Positions 53,401 through 62,400 of a stretch of 64,000 bases of DNA are shown piece after piece (positions within the stretch are counted from its first letter, which is position 1; each line of letters opens with the position of its first letter). The notes beneath the pieces are model-generated. The model was given only the letters and a program-made list of their open reading frames with translations, ran no database searches and was not told the origin of the DNA. The translations under genes were made by a program, and so were the position numbers. This DNA is from Ampullaceana balthica (taxonomy: Eukaryota > Mollusca > Gastropoda > Lymnaeidae): contig CALYLW010000214.1 of assembly GCA_944989445.1 (NCBI GenBank), positions 1,240,001 through 1,304,000 on the forward strand, in the 5' to 3' direction.

Positions 53401-56400
53401 CATGTACTGGAATACTTTTCTGGCCGTGCTTCCAGACGCCCAGCCCCGAAGCCATTTCTCTCGGAAATGGTCTTTAAGCTGGGTCATCCGGCGATCGGGT
53501 TGGGACTGAGCTGAACCATCTCTCGCCAACTCATCGACCCTGTCTGAATGAGGCTCGCCACTGTGCCCAGTGATGTACTGAAGGACTACTTTTCCCCCTC
53601 GTGCTAAGATTTCACCCACTGTTTCCAAAATGACACTGGCCGTTTTCGTCTCAAGAGAGGATCGACCCACAGTCTCGAGCGAAAGCCGTGAATTGATGAA
53701 GACTACGACGGTCGGGAAAACCTTTCTTCTTGCTTCTTGAAGGAAGTGCGCCGACGTCTAGCACCGAGAATAGAACCCGCAACTAAAAGTTGGCAGATGT
53801 CTCATCAGTACACCGGACACCGACTAACTGTCATCAGGAAACTTGACAAGCTCTAAAAACACTGTACCGACACACCCACAGCCACACCCACAGCCGATTT
53901 ATTTATTTGGCCATTGGTCTCTTCAAGTTTGACGGCTCATTAAAAAAAATGGGTGAGACCGAAATCAGGCTTTTAGATACATAAATATATAAGGTTAAAA
54001 CAGGGTATGTGCAGAACAACGTGCTACGTTTTTTAAATTAGTTATGTTTTGTTGTTGTCGATTTGCTTGTTTTTTTTGACGGAACGTTCGTCGTTCTGTG
54101 CCGTCTTGTCAGATCTATGCATACCCTGTTTTAACAACACGTATTTATTTGATGACCCATTGGTTTTCTAGACGTTGTATAAATGACATATATCGTCTCC
54201 ATCAGGCTGCAGACAAACACGTCATGTCTTCAACATACCGCCAAACCCATCTCGCACAGAATGGAGCATCGCCACCTCTTTCCAAAATGAAAACCAAAAT
54301 CCAAGTAGAAAAAAAAAGGACAAACAACCCATTATTCCGAGGTGGTGGGACCTTCCACTACGAGAACCCCTGTGTTAGATTAACGGGCCTCCCGCCGTGT
54401 CGCACCAGGTAAGCCCCCCCTCCTCTCCCCAACACTCTCACTGGCGAGCCGAGAAAACTAAAGGTCTGTTTTGTTTAACGACATTGCTTGTCAACTCCCT
54501 CTCCCTCATCTTACGGCCTCTTAGTTTTGGCTGTGTTCCCAGCCCCCCTTACCACCCAGGCCCCAGGTCCAGGCTAATATACTGTGACAGAGTGTTTGGT
54601 GGTCGTGTGACATGTCTAAGTCTAAAGGTGTTTTGGCTAATGTTTTCCTTGTTCTTTCTGGTAACCACTGATGACCGGTCAATCTCTCTATGGTAGCCAC
54701 TGATGAGAGGTCAATCTCTCTATGTTAGCCACTGATGAGATGTCAATCTCTATGTTAGCCACTGATGAGAGGTATTTTCTATGTTAGCCACTGATGAGAG
54801 GTCAATCTCTCTATGTTAGCCACTGATGAGAGGTCAATCTCTCTATGGTAGCCACTGATGAGAGGTCAATATCTCTATGGTAGCCAGTGATGAGAGGTAT
54901 ATCTCTATGGTAGCCACTGATGAGAGGTCAATCTCTCTATGTTAGCCACTGATGAGATGTCAATCTCTATGTTAACCACTGATGAGAGGTATTTTCTATG
55001 TTAGCCACTGATGAGATGTCAATCTCTATGTTAGCCACTGATGAGAGGTATTTTCTATGTTAGCCACTGATGAGATGTCAATCTCTATGTTAGCCACTGA
55101 TGAGAGGTATTTTCTATGTTAGCCACTGATGAGAGGTCAATCTCTCTATGGTATCCACTGATGAGAGGTCAATCTCTCTATGGTAGCCAGTGATGAGATG
55201 TCAATCTCTCTATGTTAGCCACTGATGAGATGTCAATCTCTATGTTAGCCACTGATGAGAGGTATTTTCTATGTTAGCCACTGATGAGAGGTCAATCTCT
55301 CTATGTTAGCCACTGATGAGCAGTCAATCTCTCTATGTTAGCCACTGATGAGATGTCAATCTCTCTATGTTAGCCACTGATGAGATGTCAATCTCTATGT
55401 TAGCCACTGATGAGAGGTCAATCTCTCTATGTTAGCCACTGATGAGAGGTCAATCTCTCTATGTTAGCCACTGATGAGCAGTCAATCTCTCTATGTTAGC
55501 CACTGATGAGAGGTCAATCTCTCTATGTTAGCCACTGATGAGAGGTCAATCTCTCTATGGTAGCCACTGATGAGAGGTCAATCTCTCTATGGTAGCCAGT
55601 GATGAGAGGTATATCTCCATGGTAGCCACTGATGAGAGGTATATCTCTATGGTAGCCACTGATGAGAGGTCAATCTCTCTATGTTAGCCACTGATGAGAT
55701 GTCAATCTCTGTTAGCCACTGATGAGATGTCAATCTCTGTTAGCCACTGATGAGATGTCAATCTCTGTTAGCCACTGATGAGATGTCAATCTCTATGTTA
55801 GCCACTGATGAGATGTCAATCTCTGTTAGCCACTGATGAGATGTCAGTGTTGATGGTAGCCACTGGTGAGATGTCAGTGTTGATGGTAGCCACTGATGAG
55901 ATGTCAGTGTTGATGGTAGCCACTGATGAGATGTCAGTGTTGATGGTAGCCACTGATGAGATGTCAGTGTTGATGGTAGCCACTGGTGAGATGTCAGTGT
56001 TGATGGTAGCCACTGATGAGATGTCAGTGTTGATGGTAGCCACTGATGAGATGTCAGTGTTGATGGTAGCCACTGATGAGAGGTCAATCTCTGTTAGCCA
56101 CTGGTGAGATGTCAGTGTTGATGGTAGCCACTGATGAGATGTCAGTGTTGATTGTAGCCACTGATGAGATGTCAGTGTTGATGGTAGCCACTGATGAGAT
56201 GTCAGTGTTGATGGCAGCCACTGATGAGATGTCAGTGTTGATGGCAGCCACTGATGAGATGTCAGTGTTGATGGTAGCCACTGATGAGATGTCAGTGTTG
56301 ATGGTAGCCACTGATGAGATGTCAGTGTTGATGGTAGCCACTGGTGAGATGTCAATCTCTGTTAGCCACTGATGAGATGTCAGTGTTGATGGTAGCCACT

Positions 56401-59400
56401 GATGAGATGTCAGTGTTGATGGTAGCCACTGATGAGATGTCAGTGTTGATGGTAGCCACTGGTGAGATGTCAATCTCTGTTAGCCACTGATGAGATGTCA
56501 GTGTTGATGGTAGCCACTGGTGAGATGTCAGTGTTGATGGTAGCCACTGATGAGATGTCAGTGTTGATGGTAGCCACTGATGAGATGTCAGTGTTGATGG
56601 TAGCCACTGGTGAGATGTCAATCTCTGTTAGCCACTGATGAGATGTCAGTGTTGATGGTAGCCACTGATGAGATGTCAGTGTTGATGGTAGCCACTGATG
56701 AGATGTCAGTGTTGATGGTAGCCACTGATGAGATGTCAGTGTTGATGGTAGCCACTGGTGAGATGTCAATCTCTGTTAGCCACTGATGAGATGTCAGTGT
56801 TGATGGTAGCCACTGATGAGATGTCAGTGTTGATGGTAGCCACTGATGAGATGTCAGTGTTGATGGTAGCCACTGATGAGATGTCAGTGTTGATGGTAGC
56901 CACTGATGAGATGTCAGTGTTGATGGTAGCCACTGATGAGATGTCAGTGTTGATGGTAGCCACTGATGAGATGTCAGTGTTGATGGTAGCCACTGATGAG
57001 ATGTCAGTGTTGATGGTAGCCACTGATGAGATGTCAGTGTTGATGGTAGCCACTGATGAGATGTCAGTGTTGATGGTAGCCACTGGTGAGATGTCAATCT
57101 CTGTTAGCCACTGATGAGATGTCAGTGTTGATGGTAGCCACTGATGAGATGTCAGTGTTGATGGTAGCCACTGATGAGATGTCAGTGTTGATGGTAGCCA
57201 CTGATGAGATGTCAGTGTTGATGGTAGCCACTGATGAGATGTCAGTGTTGATGGTAGCCACTGATGAGATGTCAGTGTTGATGGTAGCCACTGATGAGAT
57301 GTCAGTGTTGATGGTAGCCACTGGTGAGATGTCAATCTCTGTTAGCCACTGATGAGATGTCAGTGTTGATGGTAGCCACTGATGAGATGTCAGTGTTGAT
57401 GGTAGCCACTGATGAGATGTCAGTGTTGATGGTAGCCACTGATGAGATGTCAGTGTTGATGGTAGCCACTGATGAGATGTCAGTGTTGATGGTAGCCACT
57501 GATGAGATGTCAGTGTTGATGGTAGCCACTGATGAGATGTCAGTGTTGATGGTAGCCACTGATGAGATGTCAGTGTTGATGGTAGCCACTGATGAGATGT
57601 CAGTGTTGATGGTAGCCACTGATGAGATGTCAGTGTTGATGGTAGCCACTGATATGATGTATGTCTCTAGGGCAGCCACTGATGAGAGGTCAACATTGAT
57701 GGTAGCCGCTGATGTGAGGTCAATCTTTATGGTAGCCACCAGTGAGATATCAATGTCTTATTCGGGGAGATCTTCATGGAGGTGTGGTGGTAAGAAAAAC
57801 ATCAACTTTGACTTCTGCTTTTCTTCTACAAAACCCCGAGAGAATGCCCGACCACCCACCCCCACCTAACGCGGTATTACTGTAACTGTTTGTTTGTTTT
57901 TGGGGGGGGGGTATTTATGGTGGTATTTTTCGCTATAGTACCATCTCACATACACGTTAAAGATCCACCTCATAAATTCTTGTGTCAGTACTCCTACACT
58001 ACAAGAGAAAGGTGTTTATATAGATACATTGAACAAGTAGCAAACAGAGTACCAAAATATAATACAATTTCGCTACCGCACCATTAACAGGTAGCATCAT
58101 TACAGGTAAAATAGTGCACCGGTCCCTGGAGCAAAGGAACAATTTCTGCTGGTCCGCCATACTAAAAACGTTTGAGAAGCACTGGTCTAACACACACCAG
58201 GCCTGAGATGACCTGAGGGTGGTGTCCCCCCCCCCTTGCTGTGCGATATTCATGCACCCCAGTGACACACAGTTAAACAAAAATTTAAATAAGAAAAACC
58301 CGTAAAAAACCAAGTTTTTGACTATAAATCCTTTATGTACGAGAAGAATTTAAAAGAATGTTCATTATAATACGCAGCGCCAGACCAACCAGAAATACAA
58401 AATTGCAGTTGTGTCGTAAAACATGTTTAATATAATGCGCACCGATCAGGAATATGTTTATAAAAAGAGCTGTCAATAAAATACGCACCTTATTGCGCGA
58501 CAGAAAGGTTGTTCAATATAATACGCACCGCGACGCTCTATCTCAAAAAATAGCATGATACATAGGAATAAATAAAATAATCTAAAAAATCAATAATTTA
58601 ATGACGGTACATGCGATCGATCTGAAATTTTGATACATTGTTTTTATCATCGGTACAAAACTGCCTGCAAAATTTCAGCTCGCTATCTTGCGAGCAAGTG
58701 GGTTAAAAATCGATCAAAAGTTTTGGCGACAAGCAAGCAATCAAGCAAGGTCGGCCGCAGACACCACGAGTTAATATAAAGGATTTAAAAAACAACTGCT
58801 ACAGATGAGAATTATGAGTTTATGAATATTTCATTCTGGTCCACCAAACCCAGAGGACATGTTATTTTGAATGAGATTAGCATACACCAAAAAGTGAATG
58901 ATAAGGTGAGGGGGGAGAACTCTTTCTTGCCACTAGGTTTAAAGTGTGTCAACTTGGTTCTATTGAAAACATTCCAGTAGAGAGACAGCTTCATGGATGG
59001 CTCCAAAAGTTCATTTCATTAAGTGCCCGTGCTCATCAGGGGGCCATTTAGCAATGACTTAACAATATGAGCCAGGACCAACATAGTCAGGACCAACCCA
59101 GTCAGGACCAACACAGTCAGGACCAACACAGTCAGGACCAACATAGTCAGGACCAACATAGTCAGGACCAACACAGTCAGGACCAACATAGTCAGGACCA
59201 ACATAGTCAGGACCAACATAGCCAAGACCAACATAGTCAGGATTGTGGACCCTTTCTTAATGGACATTCCACTGGGAACTGTTATCTAACCCTGTCCATG
59301 GGCAATACATTTTAAATAAATTGTTTTTAAATATAAAATCCGGGAACAAAGCCTTGAGATATACGGCATACCCACACCTCCCCCCTGTCCCATACATCCA

Positions 59401-62400
59401 CAATCATAAATAAAATGCAGACAAATAAATCTGCAATGGGGTAAAAATAAATACTGTATATACTGGCGTATAAGACGTATATACTGGCGTATAAGACATA
59501 TATACTGGCGTATAAGACGTATATACTGGCATATAAGACGTATATACTGGCGTATAAGATGTATATACTGGCGTATAAGACGTATATTCTGGCGTATAAG
59601 ACGACCCCCATACTTTTCCTGTTCAAATATAGGTTTAAAGCTATTTTCGCCTATTAAGACCACCTCTCTTCCAACACACTTAAGGTTTAAATTGTCTTCA
59701 TACTTCTTTATTCTTGCTGGTGGAGACATGATGGGGTCTTGACCGTTAGCCATTTGTATGCTGAACTGTATTACAATGCTGGTGCTGTAGTTTATGAACA
59801 GGCACAAAATATGATAAGACGATATCTGGCGTATAGACGACCCCGTACTTTTGAGAAGATGTTTAGGGGTTAAAAAGTCATCTTCTACACCGGAATATAT
59901 GGTATGTATATAAACAAAACAAAACAATAATACATTTTTACACAAAAATATAAAAGTGTGCAGTGCACTCACCGTGAACCAGAAAATCCGACTGGACACT
60001 TGCATGTCCAGGCAGCCAGACCGTCCACACAGAGACCCCCATTTAGGCACGGGCTACTGGCGCAGTTATTGGGATTCCTCTCACAATATCTATCCTCGAA
60101 CCCAACATTGCACCTGCACGTGAAGTCATTCCACTGATCCTCACAACGACCTCCGTTGAGGCACATCCTGTTGCTGCACACGTCCCGTCCAGTGCAGTGA
60201 TGATATATGCCCTCGACACGATCGGCCAGGAACCTTATCGGGGCGGTGTTGTTCACAAACGTGTCGTCCGTGTAAAACGGCATGAGCACACCTCCCAGCC
60301 TCACGTCCCTGAGGCATCCCCTGAAATTAGCCTCCCACTCTCGTGTGTACTTGTTCCTTAAAGTATTCCCGAGAACGATTTCCGCATAATTGATCATGTC
60401 CCCAATGTTGATTGTCGAGCCATTGATAACTCGGTTGTTGGTGTCATCGTAGGGGGCGTCCTCGTAGAAAATTTGCAACCTCAAGTAGGTTTCATTAATG
60501 ACTTGAAACTTTGCCGCGTACCACCTGCCGTCATTGACTGGTTTCTGCTGGTTGGTTATTGTGGTTTCTGAAAATGAAGAGGACAGCTTTGAATTGGCCT
60601 CAAGTCGGCCGTTGGCCACCCTGACTTTGAAAAAATACTCTCCCCGGCGTAGCAGAAAGATGAGACCGTACAGAGCCCTGGTGCGGAACTTGAAGGTCAG
60701 AACTGGGTCAGGCATCGTCCCGTTGATGGTGTACGAGACAAGGCTTGAGTCAACTAAAAAAGATGCATCGCTGATACCTGTCGGGGGAAAAATATTTGTG
60801 AAAAGTTGTCTTTAAAAAAAAAGTTTTTTTTTCCTTTTTTTGTAATGAAATAGTGAATTGTTGACTAAAGAGCATGTACCTGTAGATATTCTGTTATTTT
60901 GTTACCATGGGAACCATTAAGCTACTGGCATCAAAATTTTGCATAAGGCTCTGGGCTAAGTAATACATGACATGATTTACTCAAAGCTAACAATATGTTC
61001 CTTGGCCAGCCGTAAGAATACAGACTAACCTTAAAGAAGCTGTTGTAAGTAAGACTAGCCAAGATGAAAACATTAAGTCTATAAAATCATACTGAATTTT
61101 TTTGTTAATGGCATGATTGAAACTTTTGTTTAAAGTGATTTATGATATGAACCATAAATAAAATAATTTAAAAAATTGTTTTTAAAAAGCACACGCTTTT
61201 ATTTACACATAGAAAGTGCACTAAAAATAAAAAAAATAAAAATTATCTATGATAACAGGTGAATTCCGTGAGCCTATCGACTGCACATAAAAGCGTGGGG
61301 CGCCCATCAACGATTTGACCAGCAGGCCTGACGAAAACTTTCGCTCTTATTAAACATATAATAAAAACTCTTTACAAACCACTTCTGACAACACATTGAA
61401 ATTACAGTAACATTCCGATAATCCGGCACGTTCGAGACTGGCTCGGTGCCGGACTATCAAAAATTCCCGTCTATCGGGCCGTGCCCCTTCTTTTTAGACT
61501 AGGCTTTGCCGTAAAACAAATGTACTTTGTTTTTTAACAACATACATACATAAATCGTAATTATAAGAACAATTAGGTTAATAATTAAACTACAAATACA
61601 GTATGCAAATACAACAAAGTTTATTTTACATTTCATATAATGTATGTACACGTACTGTAAAACATATTTCACTTAGATTTTAAAAAGTCACGAATGTTTG
61701 TTTTCTTGACTTTTGGCGTTTAGTATAAAATTTATTTCTAATGGTATGGAAATCAATAATTTCTGAAGCACTGAGAATCAGTTTACTGCGATGTGAAAGG
61801 ACACAAAACAACAACGCACAAAAAAATGGCGAGACGCTTCGTGATTGATTATCTGTGCTGCACTGCACCTGTATTTGTTGTGACAGCTGAGACTAGCCGG
61901 CTGCTAATTGTTTCGGGACAATACCGGGCGCTTCCCCGAAAACTTCCGAATAGCTCTCAAGCGTTTTTATTTGCTTTAAAGACACACTTTTGGAGAAAAC
62001 CAAATTTTTTACAATTTTCCGGAGCGATGCCGGACTATCGGGCATTCCAGACTGTTGGACGCCTGATTATCGGACTTTTACTGTACTTGTATCCCTCTAG
62101 GCCGAATTGAGGCGTGGTTCACTGATTTGAGTGACAACATAGACATAAACTAAAAACGCATTAATTTAATTACGGTACATTCGATCGATCTGAAATTTTG
62201 ATACAATGCATTGTCATCCAAGATCTATCTGTGGTAAAATTTTCAGATCTCTAGGACCATCAGAAGTGGTTTAATTTTACGTTACAAGATTTGACGGAGG
62301 GATGGATGGATACAACGTACAAATAGTGCGACTTAAATAAAAGCGTGTAAAATCATAGCTACCGGGAATTTTAATATGTTCATTTGAGTAAACTAGGTAT

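Larger units (their letters stand above)
37509..59972 (-). other. crb: 22.4-kb Crumbs intron, rich in minisatellites and transposons
   Basis: The flanking exons join in phase (CG|A giving GFSGSRCENDLN), so no conserved Crumbs exon seems missing here. By summing the arrays listed below, roughly 8 kb is tandem repeat. The rest is MITEs, two LINE fragments and unassigned AT-rich sequence. No other host gene was recognised inside. Confidence 0.85.

Noticed and set aside
54690..57735. CTGATGAG in every unit, resembling the hammerhead ribozyme core CUGAUGA
   Set aside because: The partner GAAA box and the stem-forming flanks required for a hammerhead are absent from the repeat unit, so the match is coincidental.
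61793..62110. 105-codon + strand frame
   Set aside because: It lies within the pogo-like MITE and reads through its inverted repeat; no transposase motif was found.
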